NCBI RefSeq assembly: GCF_900156865.1
Contig: NZ_LT732529.1
Span: 2,854,460-2,918,459 of the forward strand
DNA length: 64,000 nucleotides
From: Litchfieldia sinesaloumensis
GTDB taxonomy: Bacteria; Bacillota; Bacilli; Bacillales; Bacillaceae_L
Reading direction: 5' to 3'
The notes under the pieces are model-generated. The model ran no database searches. It saw only the letters and a list, made by a program, of their open reading frames with translations, and had not been told where the DNA came from. The position numbers were made by a program, and so were the translations under genes. This document shows, one piece after another, positions 54,426-62,148 of the stretch (position 1 is the first letter of the stretch; each line of letters begins with the position of its first letter).

Positions 54426-55577
54426 ATGAAAAGTTCTGGGTATGAGCAAATGTTCATTTCAAGAATTGCCTTCTTATTTATCTTCACCGTGCTACTCTCA
54501 TTTACTATTGCGTCAAGCATATCCACTATAAATAAAGAATGGATTAACTTTCGTGAATTCGATAGTAACATTCAAACCCTTCCCTCTCAATTTTTTGTGA
54601 AATTACTTGAATTTGAAAACGGCTATTTCGGACAAACCTCTTCAGAGAAACAAGAGTCTTTCACAAAATTAGTCATTGAATCTACCCTACAATTTAAATA
54701 TGGGGATTTACGAAGCTTTTTCGGTCATGAGCTTCCTGGTTTATCTTTGTATCATTCAGACATTTTGATATCTGGAGAAGGCACTGACTACACAAATCTC
54801 CCACACGAATCAGCACCTCCTTTAGATGTGTTGCTACAAGAAAGAGAAATGGCTCAAAAGGAGTTGGAAGAATTTAATAAGGAGAACCCGAAAACACCAC
54901 CAGTCAATCCCGCAACCGATAAAAAAGTGTTCATCTATCACTCCCATAGTTTTGAATCGTACTTACCTCTGCTTGGACTTACGGGTGACCCTGATATGGA
55001 TAAAGCGGTTGATTCAAAAACAAACATTACACTAGTTGGCGAACTTCTCGGAAAAGAATTAGAACAATACGGTATAAGTGCGATTGTGGATAAAACGAAT
55101 ATGGGCCAAGAATTGAAGAAAAAAGGCTGGGGAACCAACCAATCTTATGCTCTGTCACGTGGGATTGTTCAATCTGCTATGGCAACTGACTCTGGTATTG
55201 ATTTTATAATTGACCTTCACCGTGACGGTGTTCGAAAAGAAATAACAACCGCAACGATTCACAATAAGCCATATGCAAGGGTGTTTTTTATTGTCGGTAA
55301 AGCGAGTGCAAATTTCGAACAAAGCTTTGCATTGGCACAAGCCCTTAATGAATCGATTGAATCACAGTATCCTGGAATCAGTCGAGGTGTTCTGGCGAAG
55401 GGGTTAGATCAAGGAAATGGGGTTTATAATCAGGATTTATCCGAAAACTCACTCCTTATCGAGGTCGGTGGGGTTGATAATGATATGAAAGAGTTAAAAA
55501 ATACAGTTGAGGCTCTAGCAAAAGTGCTTAGCGACCATATCATTAATGCGGAGAAAGTGAATGCTTCGGATGAATAA
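54426..55577 (+). CDS. Stage II sporulation protein P-like
   Basis: Protein of 383 residues. One N-terminal membrane anchor (IAFLFIFTVLLSFTIASSI), an extracytoplasmic linker, and a SpoIIP amidase/endopeptidase domain from about residue 160: VFIYHSHSFESYLP with zinc-binding His, and FIIDLHRDG later, ending SLLIEVGGVDN. In sporulation SpoIIP degrades peptidoglycan during engulfment with SpoIID and SpoIIM. It is not next to gpr, the usual neighbour of spoIIP, so it may be a paralogue. Overlaps a 59-residue gene. Confidence 0.88.
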   Translation: MKSSGYEQMFISRIAFLFIFTVLLSFTIASSISTINKEWINFREFDSNIQTLPSQFFVKLLEFENGYFGQTSSEKQESFTKLVIESTLQFKYGDLRSFFGHELPGLSLYHSDILISGEGTDYTNLPHESAPPLDVLLQEREMAQKELEEFNKENPKTPPVNPATDKKVFIYHSHSFESYLPLLGLTGDPDMDKAVDSKTNITLVGELLGKELEQYGISAIVDKTNMGQELKKKGWGTNQSYALSRGIVQSAMATDSGIDFIIDLHRDGVRKEITTATIHNKPYARVFFIVGKASANFEQSFALAQALNESIESQYPGISRGVLAKGLDQGNGVYNQDLSENSLLIEVGGVDNDMKELKNTVEALAKVLSDHIINAEKVNASDE

Positions 55578-55740
55578 GGAGTTGCTTCTTTGGCTATTTT
55601 GGCTGTTTGTCTCCACACTTTTTTGCTTTTTTTACCTACCATTTGGATACACAATCGCAGCATTCCTTACAGGAATCATCATGTGCTGCAAAGCTCTAAT
55701 CAAACAGTCGATTAAGGAAAATAAAAAACAACAAGGATAA
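55561..55740 (+). CDS. 59-residue membrane protein overlapping the SpoIIP-like gene
   Basis: ATG 55561 lies within the last codons of the SpoIIP-like gene, with GGAG seven bases upstream; TAA at 55738-55740. The product has two hydrophobic segments (LLWLFWLFVSTLFCFFYLPF and IAAFLTGIIMCC) and a basic tail (KQSIKENKKQQG). Overlap suggests coupled translation and a functional link. Family not recognised. ATG 55570 is an alternative start. Confidence 0.6.
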   Translation: MLRMNKELLLWLFWLFVSTLFCFFYLPFGYTIAAFLTGIIMCCKALIKQSIKENKKQQG

Positions 55741-55805
55741 AGATTGTCATTTATTATGATTATGCATTACAATCAAGGAAACTGTAAAATAATGGAGGAT
55801 TTCTG

Positions 55806-56135
55806 ATGGCAACAATTGAGGATTTTTTAAAATTGGATATTCGAATTGGCACTGTTGTTAAAGCTGAACCATTTCCTGAAGCAAGAGTACCTGCAATTAA
55901 ATTAGAAATTGATTTTGGAGAGATTGGTATCAAACAGTCTTCCGCCCAAATCACGAAAAGATATAAACCAGAGCAACTTATTGGAAATCAAGTCGTTGCA
56001 GTCGTTAACTTTCCTCCACGTCGTATTGCTGGTTTTAAATCCGAAGTATTGGTCATCGGAGGTGTCCCCGAAGAAGGTGACGTTATCCTTTTAAAGCCAG
56101 ATCAACCTGTTAAAAATGGAACACCAGTAGCATAA
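55806..56135 (+). CDS. csaA: Chaperone CsaA (tRNA-binding domain protein)
   Basis: Single OB-fold tRNA-binding domain of 109 residues: [32 protein letters not shown] and [25 protein letters not shown]. subtilis CsaA has chaperone activity and binds SecA and preproteins. ATG 55806 behind ATGGAGG. The stop codon runs directly into a repeat array. Confidence 0.95.
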   Translation: MATIEDFLKLDIRIGTVVKAEPFPEARVPAIKLEIDFGEIGIKQSSAQITKRYKPEQLIGNQVVAVVNFPPRRIAGFKSEVLVIGGVPEEGDVILLKPDQPVKNGTPVA

Positions 56136-56193
56136 TACTGTCACTATCGAGAAAATACTGTCACTATCCGAAAAATACTGTCACTAACAGAAA
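56134..56193. repeat. 20-bp tandem repeat array (locus B)
   Basis: Three exact-period units with the invariant 13-mer AATACTGTCACTA at 56134, 56154 and 56174, each followed by a seven-base tail (TCGAGAA, TCCGAAA, ACAGAAA). It begins on the csaA stop codon and lies between convergent genes. Confidence 0.85.
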
Positions 56194-56248
56194 TAGGCGC
56201 AAAATCAGACGTTCAAAGCCCCAAGATTATGTCCTTGGGGCCTCAGAA

Positions 56249-57103
56249 TTACTTCACTGGAATCCAAATCTCTGAATAATAAGCAGGGTCAGATGGGTTA
56301 CCAGCAGGGTAGAGTTCAAATTCTGCCGTTCCCGCATATTCATACCCACTTGATGGAAACCATTCTGAATAGATCTTTTTCCACGTGTCCTGGATGGCCT
56401 GAGGCATTGCTCCGTGGACTTCGAATACAGCCCATTTTGAAGCAGGTATGTCTAAAATATCAAACGTACCCGAAGTTCCGTCTACATTTTCTACCGCTAC
56501 CCAGTAATCAATCGTATTTTCTTTTGGTTCACTTACACAAACACCTAAGATGCCTCCAATGTCTCCTTTCATCATTGGAATCAATGAATCACACGTCCCG
56601 TCTGTATTCACTTCCACCCATAACTTTGTAATCCCATCTTGATGTTCATCATTCACACATGAAAAAGTACGTTTGACTCCAACTGCTTTAAATCCTTCCT
56701 TCTCAACAATTCGATACTTCACTGGATTTGCTCCTTTCAGACTCACCTGGATCACCAGGCGGCTATAAGATTGCAGCTTTCCAATCCCCTTTCGGATGTC
56801 GCTCGGCGTTACACCATGCTGTTTTCGAAAGGCTTTTGTGAAAGCCTCGGGAGTGTCGTAGCCGTATTTGTAAGCGAGATCAATAATCTTCTTATTCGTT
56901 CTCAAGAGTTCTTCGGCAGCAAGTGTTAACCTTCGCCGACGGAGGTAATCACCTACTGTAATATCCGTCAAAATCGAAAACGTGCGTTGAAAATGAAAGG
57001 GAGAAGCGTTTGCTCGTTTTGCAATGTCTTCGATTGATACGTCTTCAAGCATATGATCCTCCATATAATCAATTGCATGCTGTAATGACTCTAGCCAACT
57101 CAT
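56249..57103 (-). CDS. AraC-family regulator with GyrI-like effector domain
   Basis: About 284 residues. Residues 1-105 are an AraC DNA-binding domain with two HTH motifs (VSIEDIAKRANASPFHFQRTF and KIIDLAYKYGYDTPEAFTKAFRK). The remainder is a GyrI-like small-molecule-binding domain (YRIVEKEGFKAVGVKRTF to EFELYPAGNPSDP). ATG 57103 follows AAGGAG at eight bases. Target genes are not evident from context. Confidence 0.92.
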   Translation of the reverse strand: MSWLESLQHAIDYMEDHMLEDVSIEDIAKRANASPFHFQRTFSILTDITVGDYLRRRRLTLAAEELLRTNKKIIDLAYKYGYDTPEAFTKAFRKQHGVTPSDIRKGIGKLQSYSRLVIQVSLKGANPVKYRIVEKEGFKAVGVKRTFSCVNDEHQDGITKLWVEVNTDGTCDSLIPMMKGDIGGILGVCVSEPKENTIDYWVAVENVDGTSGTFDILDIPASKWAVFEVHGAMPQAIQDTWKKIYSEWFPSSGYEYAGTAEFELYPAGNPSDPAYYSEIWIPVK

Positions 57104-57153
57104 TCTCCTCACTCCTTGCCTTCATTTTAACTTGTGTATGATTTATCATCCGG

Positions 57154-57612
57154 TCATTTTGTGCTGAGTTGTGACAGGTGTCTTGAAAAGAAGCTTCGGG
57201 TTTCATCATGTGTGAGCCTACTCATAACCTCTTCTTCAGTAAAATATTGAAGTTCAGTAATCTCCTCATCTGCTGGCAGTAAATCCTTTGTGGAACCAGT
57301 ATGCTCGACCAAAAACATCGTCGTCTGCTGGCTTTCAAATCCAATTTTCTCTTTAATCTTTTCAGGAAAATCAAAACAAATCTTTTCATCAAACTGCTTC
57401 TTGATCAAAAAGTGACTTGTGCCTGTTTCTTCTTTTAATTCGCGAAGAATGGCGTGTTGAGGCGATTCATCAATTGCTTCAATTCCTCCCTTGATGAAAT
57501 CCCATTCTCCCGTAATTTTTTCCGGCCCAGATTTAGTGATGATTTGTTTTTTATGTACGAGCAAAAATTGACTATCCTTATAAACAATCGCGCCAACCGC
57601 CTGTCTACTCAT
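57154..57612 (-). CDS. Nudix hydrolase
   Basis: About 152 residues with Nudix box GGIEAIDESPQHAILRELKEE then TGT. ATG 57612 overlaps the end of the preceding peptidase-like gene by eight bases; no good ribosome site is visible, so the exact start is uncertain and coupling is likely. Substrate unknown. Confidence 0.87.
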   Translation of the reverse strand: MSRQAVGAIVYKDSQFLLVHKKQIITKSGPEKITGEWDFIKGGIEAIDESPQHAILRELKEETGTSHFLIKKQFDEKICFDFPEKIKEKIGFESQQTTMFLVEHTGSTKDLLPADEEITELQYFTEEEVMSRLTHDETRSFFSRHLSQLSTK

Positions 57613-58237
57613 AAATGTGTAATTCACTTCCTTCACTTTCAATCAACTGTCCACTTCTCACATACAATCCGGAATTTTCGTCAATTCCATACCCGGTGAC
57701 TTGTAGCTTTGAAATAGCTTCAATAAGGTTTTTCTCTTCTTCATATTCAGTAAAGTGAACTGATATAACACAGTCACTTATTAGCCCTAAGCCATTTAAG
57801 TAAAGCTGCTGTTGAGCTGTGTTTTCTGGTGAGATGACGCAGTGCTCACACGAAACAAGTGCACCAGCTGAAAATCCCGCTACGGGTACTCCTTCATAAA
57901 ATCGGTTTCGGATGATATCCCCAACTGGTGTTTCAACAATATAATTCTGATAAAGCTCAGTATCTCCTCCGCAAATAATGATTCCCGTGCAATTTTCAAG
58001 TTGGTAAAGCTGGTCGTCCGTAGGATTTTTTGATAGTGTAAAATAAACATAATTGCTGATTCCATGCTTGTTTAGCACCTTCGTATACGCCGGCATATAC
58101 TCTTGCCAACCTGTCCGTTCAAGAAACAAAATTGCAATCCTGGCTGAGCTATTACCTGCTAATCCTGAAAAGATCTCCCCTAATTTCTTATTAAAAGGAG
58201 GACTTCCTCCAAATAAAAACAAATGTGTTTCTGACAT
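57605..58237 (-). CDS. Peptidase E-like (S51) family protein
   Basis: Protein of 210 residues with a class-I glutamine-amidotransferase-like fold. The nucleophile elbow is VAGFSAGALVSCEH with Ser as nucleophile; GIIICGGDTELY and ISVHFTEYEEEKNL supply the other family features. Peptidase E and cyanophycinase belong here. Overlaps the Nudix gene and is probably cotranscribed with it. Confidence 0.85.
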   Translation of the reverse strand: MSETHLFLFGGSPPFNKKLGEIFSGLAGNSSARIAILFLERTGWQEYMPAYTKVLNKHGISNYVYFTLSKNPTDDQLYQLENCTGIIICGGDTELYQNYIVETPVGDIIRNRFYEGVPVAGFSAGALVSCEHCVISPENTAQQQLYLNGLGLISDCVISVHFTEYEEEKNLIEAISKLQVTGYGIDENSGLYVRSGQLIESEGSELHIYE

Positions 58238-58320
58238 ATTAATTTTCCGCCTTATTTATAAGATGTATATGTATTTCGATGATAAGTAACAAATTCCTCT
58301 TTATTAATAAAAGACTTCAT

Positions 58321-58351
58321 AAAAAAAGCCAGGCTCGAATCGCCTGACTTA
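58321..58351 (-). terminator. Terminator after DUF3231 copy 2
   Basis: AAG-TCAGGC / GCCTGG-CTT stem with a seven-base loop and T7 on the minus strand. Confidence 0.8.
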
Positions 58352-58352
58352 C

Positions 58353-59357
58353 CTACTTACCATCTACTAGTGAATTTCTATCAGCTGCATGTGGGGGTTT
58401 CTCAAACCAACCTTCATCGATCATAATGTTTGCACCGTCCTCAACGTATCTTCCAATATCTAAGATGAACTTACCAAACATAACTCCAATATCCCTTCTG
58501 CCGTTTAGCGACATAGCATTGGCATATGATCTGATTTTCATTGAGAACATATCAATTTTATGAAAAGTCATTAGTTTGTCCGAAAAAGGCGGAATAGTGG
58601 AAGTCTGAACCAAATCATCTACTAATGGATGGCCAGGTAAGCTGTCTTGATGTAACTTCTCTGTACATTCTTTAATATGGTTCATTGTAATTTCCTTACC
58701 ACGTATCATGAATTCCTTTACTTTTTTATGTTCTGCTACTTGACTAAATCCGATAAGTAAACCCTTACTAGCTACATTATTTTCTAGGTTATCATGAAGA
58801 TGAGCGACTTCTAGAGCATGAAGAGGTCTCACATCCCCCACAAAACCCGCTAGATAACTCTGTTTCTCAACAAAACTTACTTCTTTTGGAATTGGAATGA
58901 CAGGTGGCTTTGTCAAGAATCCCTTTTTTTCTAATAGTTCATTTAAACTAACTAATAGTTTAACGGTATCCACATTAAATTGGATAATCATGTCTCGTAC
59001 ATCTGGCCGAATCATAATAGGGATTGCCGTTGAGTAAAGACTTAACCCTGCTTTTGCAGCATATTTCAAATAATGGAGATAAAACTCATCTGCAAATAAT
59101 CGAGGGGCTTCTAGATTCACGTCCTTCTTTACATCAAATCCAATTGGAATTGGAAATTCATCTTTATTGTAAATTTTCGTGATTTCCGAAATAAACTTCG
59201 TACTGGTACTTTTGGCTTTATTAAGAATATCCATAATTTCTGGATCGTCACAATGCTGTTGAAAATAGCTTAACACACAAATGGACATTGAATTTCCCAT
59301 ATATACTGCCCATAGTTTTCCCATTTCCGCTGATGTAAGTTGCTGATTGTTAACCAT
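58353..59357 (-). CDS. DUF3231 family protein, copy 2
   Basis: Protein of 334 residues collinear with the copy at 6 kb: MGKLWAVYMGNSMS at the start, VAHLHDNLENNVASKGLLIGF at the mid-point and STIPPFSDKLMTFHKIDMFS near residue 265. Two ferritin-like/coat-protein-F-type halves. Function unknown; many Bacillaceae carry several copies. ATG 59357 behind GAGGAG. A Spo0A-like box lies about 85 bases upstream, hinting at a sporulation link. Confidence 0.82.
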   Translation of the reverse strand: MVNNQQLTSAEMGKLWAVYMGNSMSICVLSYFQQHCDDPEIMDILNKAKSTSTKFISEITKIYNKDEFPIPIGFDVKKDVNLEAPRLFADEFYLHYLKYAAKAGLSLYSTAIPIMIRPDVRDMIIQFNVDTVKLLVSLNELLEKKGFLTKPPVIPIPKEVSFVEKQSYLAGFVGDVRPLHALEVAHLHDNLENNVASKGLLIGFSQVAEHKKVKEFMIRGKEITMNHIKECTEKLHQDSLPGHPLVDDLVQTSTIPPFSDKLMTFHKIDMFSMKIRSYANAMSLNGRRDIGVMFGKFILDIGRYVEDGANIMIDEGWFEKPPHAADRNSLVDGK

Positions 59358-59436
59358 ATCTATAACTCCTCACCACTTTTTATATAGTATTTTCAAGTTA
59401 AAGAGTTGTATTCATTAATCCAGATTTGGAAATTTT

Positions 59437-59448
59437 TTTCGACAAGAA
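59437..59448 (-). promoter_or_regulatory. Candidate Spo0A box upstream of DUF3231 copy 2
   Basis: Minus strand reads CTTGTCGAAAAAAA with the 0A core TTGTCGAA, about 85 bases upstream of the gene. Confidence 0.45.
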
Positions 59449-59556
59449 TCTCTTCAATTTCCTAGATTTTTTATACTTTCAACACGATTGGATGACGTTT
59501 ATCCTTCTAAAAAGGGACTTGGTGACATTTTTCAACAAAATGGATTTTATTTACAT

Positions 59557-59831
59557 TTGATTTCATCGTTCTAATCATGTAGTATACAAATACAAGCTAC
59601 ATTGTACGTAATCATAATAAAGTTTAACCTTTGAACTGAAATAGGGAGTTTAACATTGAAACTGGAATGGCAGGCCTTCGTCCATGGCGACTTGAAGGAC
59701 ATACAGGAACGTTTCTGCAAACACCCACTTTGAGGAGTGGTGGTTTTAAACTTTCTTAGGGTATTACGGCAATTGTGGCTTTTCCTAATTTGACGCCAAT
59801 CCATTTTCCTACAGGAGAGTGGATTTTTTAT
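59557..59831 (+). ncRNA. Candidate structured noncoding RNA
   Basis: A plausible promoter (TTGATT at 59557, 17-base spacer, TAGTAT at 59580) is followed by about 240 nt ending in a 12-bp terminator stem (AATCCATTTTCC / GGAGAGTGGATT, with wobbles) and T6. Within it AAAGTTTAA-CC (59619-59629) pairs with GG-TTTTAAACTTT (59742-59754) to close a domain of some 135 nt that contains further hairpins. No long frame exists; the only ORF with a ribosome site codes for 25 residues (TTG 59656). A 6S-like RNA is one possibility I could not confirm. Confidence 0.4.
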
Positions 59832-59900
59832 TTGGTATTCGGATTTCTTGACGATTTCTAGGAATTCCTTTTATAATTATTTTCTAAAGGTTTTTTTCAT

Positions 59901-59974
59901 GTCCCAGTAGCTCAGTAGGATAGAGCGACAGCCTCCTAAGCTGTAGGTCGTAGGTTCGATTCCTATCTGGGACG
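59901..59974 (+). tRNA. tRNA-Arg (anticodon CCT)
   Basis: Cloverleaf is complete: acceptor GTCCCAG / CTGGGAC, D-arm with AGCTCAGTAGGATAGAGC, anticodon stem ACAGC / GCTGT enclosing CTCCTAA (anticodon CCT, reads AGG), and T-arm with GGTTCGATTCC. CCA is not encoded. It is a single gene followed by a terminator. Confidence 0.95.
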
Positions 59975-59983
59975 CTATATTTA

Positions 59984-60014
59984 AAAAAGGATGTCCTCGA
60001 CTGGACATCCTTTT
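59984..60014. terminator. Bidirectional terminator after the tRNA
   Basis: AAAAAGGATGTCC / GGACATCCTTTTT with a short TCGACT loop; serves the tRNA and the convergent VOC gene. Confidence 0.9.
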
Positions 60015-60015
60015 T

Positions 60016-60510
60016 CTATTCCTCATATGCCTTTGTTAATTGATTGATATTTAATTTCGCCTTCATCTGAAGGAGAGCATTCATTACTCTTTCTGCTTTG
60101 TCAGGATTGGCATCGTTAATCATGTCATTTAACGTCGAAGGTACAATTTGCCACGAAACACCATACGTATCCTTTAACCATCCACAAACTTGTGCCTTCG
60201 GGTCTCCACCCTCGGAAAGCCTTTCCCAATAAAAGTCCAGCTCCTCTTGCGTATCGCAATTAACAATAAACGAAATAGCTTCCGAAAATTTGTATCTTGG
60301 CCCTCCATTTAAAGCGACAAAATGTTGGCCATCCAATTCGAATTCAACGGTCATTACTTTGCCTTCTGACATACTCTTGTTCCGATTTTTTCCATAGCGA
60401 GTGATTCGGTTAATTGACGAGTTATTAAAGATGGATACATAAAATTTCGCTGCCTCTTCAGCTTCGTCATTAAACCATAGATTCGTTGTGATTTTTTGTA
60501 TACTACCCAC
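60016..60510 (-). CDS. PhnB-like VOC protein
   Basis: Protein of 164 residues: ITTNLWFNDEAEEAAKFYVSIF at the start, VEFELDGQHFVALNGGPRYKFSEAISF in the middle and CGWLKDTYGVSWQIVP further on, the pattern of PhnB/DUF899-adjacent glyoxalase-like proteins. Function unknown. Separate small gene upstream on the same strand. Confidence 0.88.
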   Translation of the reverse strand: MGSIQKITTNLWFNDEAEEAAKFYVSIFNNSSINRITRYGKNRNKSMSEGKVMTVEFELDGQHFVALNGGPRYKFSEAISFIVNCDTQEELDFYWERLSEGGDPKAQVCGWLKDTYGVSWQIVPSTLNDMINDANPDKAERVMNALLQMKAKLNINQLTKAYEE

Positions 60511-60528
60511 TTCGTCCTCCTTATTAAA

Positions 60529-60550
60529 AAAAGAGGCATTATGCCTCTAT
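60529..60550 (-). terminator. Terminator at the end of the 47-residue gene
   Basis: AGAGGCA / TGCCTCT with a three-base loop and T7 on the minus strand, overlapping the stop codon. Confidence 0.75.
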
Positions 60551-60690
60551 ACGTCCTTTTTCTTCGTTTCTTTATCAACGTAAGCTGAAAGTCCTTCGGT
60601 AATTGTGCGATCGATATCGAGATAGGGCTTGCCGCGTGTTGCTTCATTTGAAAAAATTTCGATGCTCTCTTCTTTTGTATCCTTTGTCAA
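60547..60690 (-). CDS. 47-residue small soluble protein
   Basis: TTG start at 60690 behind GGAGGTGG; TAG at 60547-60549 inside a terminator hairpin. The product begins MTKDTKEESIEIFSNEATRG and is highly charged. Family not recognised. Ribosome site plus terminator support it. Confidence 0.6.
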   Translation of the reverse strand: MTKDTKEESIEIFSNEATRGKPYLDIDRTITEGLSAYVDKETKKKDV

Positions 60691-60759
60691 ACTGACCACC
60701 TCCACAATGGCTTTGGAAAATTTCTACATTAGCCATATTGTGGGCAATCTAAACAAGAT

Positions 60760-61044
60760 TCATGCATTCCGGGATCTAACGATTTGCTGAGGTTTCGAGC
60801 CCGGGATTCGACTGATGACTCCACGGGCTTCTAAATCCAATTTCACAGCTGTACAATACCAGGATGGAGAGCCCTCGAACGTTGGTTTTAACCGTAGTGT
60901 CACTTCTTCCATCAATTCTTTAAATACAATTTTCCCTCTTTCATCGATGATATCTAGAATTGTTTGTTTTACCACTTCATATTTTTCTTCATCAATTGTG
61001 GCACCTTTTTTAGCTTGGTCTGGATTGAGTAACTGGATTTTCAA
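60760..61044 (-). CDS. DUF6958-like protein
   Basis: About 94 residues: IQLLNPDQAKKGATIDEEKYEVVKQTILDII then SPSWYCTAVKLDLEARGVISRIPG, which matches my memory of DUF6958 proteins; a small winged-helix-like fold is likely. I use the TTG at 61044 behind GAGGTG; the ATG at 61065 would place the ribosome site inside the gene. Follows a VOC gene on the same strand. Confidence 0.72.
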   Translation of the reverse strand: MKIQLLNPDQAKKGATIDEEKYEVVKQTILDIIDERGKIVFKELMEEVTLRLKPTFEGSPSWYCTAVKLDLEARGVISRIPGSKPQQIVRSRNA

Positions 61045-61055
61045 CGGGTACACCT

Positions 61056-61424
61056 CTATTTCCATTCTAAAAATTCCAAGCGATTGCCGAAAGGATCATG
61101 TGCATAAAAGCGGTTCGCCCTTGGGAGGTTATTGTCTTCAATTATTGGTACGTTATTGATTTGAAGATGCTCTTTTAAGAGATTAAGGTTCTCGATTTCA
61201 AAGGCAGGATGTGCTTTTTTTGCGGGTACAAAGGGATGCTCAATACCGATGTGGATTTGCACAGTACCATATGCAAACCAAACTCCACCATTTTTTTGAA
61301 GTGTCTCAGGTTTTTCGACTTCTTCGCACCCCAAAATTGTTGCGTAAAAATGACGGGCTTCCTCCTCACTTCCTTTTGGCGCAGCAAGTTGAATATGATC
61401 AATCGCTTTTATTTTATAGGTCAT
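61056..61424 (-). CDS. VOC family (glyoxalase-like) protein
   Basis: About 122 residues: IKAIDHIQLAAPKGSEEEARHFYATILG, GTVQIHIGIEHPF and RFYAHDPFGNRLEFLEW, with His/Glu metal ligands in the usual places. ATG 61424 with GGGGGAA upstream. Probably cotranscribed with the DUF6958-like gene. Confidence 0.9.
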   Translation of the reverse strand: MTYKIKAIDHIQLAAPKGSEEEARHFYATILGCEEVEKPETLQKNGGVWFAYGTVQIHIGIEHPFVPAKKAHPAFEIENLNLLKEHLQINNVPIIEDNNLPRANRFYAHDPFGNRLEFLEWK

Positions 61425-61517
61425 GTTAATTCCCCCAAATGGTTTGTTACTAGTATCGTACTCCATTTTTAGGAATAACAAAATGTGATTAATTTTATGG
61501 ATTTACATTAGTTTTAC

Positions 61518-61940
61518 TTAATTATCTGGATAAAGTTCTTGTAAAAAGGTTACAGACTGCTTGATTAGCTCTTTTAGCACCTCAACATCAATATCCGCCA
61601 ACTTGTTAATGTAGACACACGCCTTTCCAGTTGTGTGCTTACCAAACCTTTCGAGGAGCTCTTCTCGCTTCGGGTCACCCGGTGCAAAATACAAACTAAT
61701 CTTTGCCTTGCGCGGTGAAAAACCAACAAGCGGAGCATCTCCCTCATGGCCTGAGGCATATTTGTAATGATAAGAACCAAACCCAATAATACTCGTCCCC
61801 CACATTTTTGCCGGGTACCCGGTCGTTTCGGTGAAGATGTCTAGTATTTTATAGGCATCCTCTTTCTTCTTAGGATTGTTCACCATTTCAATAAATTCAA
61901 TAACACTCGCATCGTTTTCTTTTGTTTTCAATTCATACAT
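61518..61940 (-). CDS. DUF1801 domain protein
   Basis: Protein of 140 residues: VIEFIEMVNNPKKKEDAYKILDIF, WGTSIIGFGSYHYKYASGHEGDAPLVGFSPRK and YLYINKLADID-like end are typical of DUF1801 (YdhG/YdeI-like) proteins, function unknown. Single gene. Confidence 0.87.
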   Translation of the reverse strand: MYELKTKENDASVIEFIEMVNNPKKKEDAYKILDIFTETTGYPAKMWGTSIIGFGSYHYKYASGHEGDAPLVGFSPRKAKISLYFAPGDPKREELLERFGKHTTGKACVYINKLADIDVEVLKELIKQSVTFLQELYPDN

Positions 61941-62037
61941 TTCAATCGGCCTCCTTGCTAGTATGTAGGATTGACACTTTTACATACTTCAAGACGTGGG
62001 GTTCGGATTCCTGCTTTTGATTTGGGTGTATTTGCGC

Positions 62038-62130
62038 AGTGGCAGTATTTCAGAATTAGCGGCAGTATTTTTTAGATAGTGGCAGTAAATATGATATAGT
62101 GGCAGTATTTTACAATTAGTGGCAGTAAGT
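62038..62130. repeat. 20-bp tandem repeat array (locus C)
   Basis: Five units of exactly 20 bp with CAGT at 62043, 62063, 62083, 62103 and 62123. Unit heads are AGTGGCAGTA (four) and AGCGGCAGTA (one), each followed by a variable 10-base tail. The reverse complement TACTGCCACT matches the cores of loci A and B. It fills most of the gap between the DUF1801 and NERD genes. Confidence 0.85.
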
Positions 62131-62148
62131 TCTCCCGAATGTACATTT

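Noticed and set aside
59571-59804. Minus-strand frame of 77 codons over the candidate RNA
   Set aside because: No ribosome site, poor protein-like composition, and it runs against the promoter and terminator seen on the plus strand.
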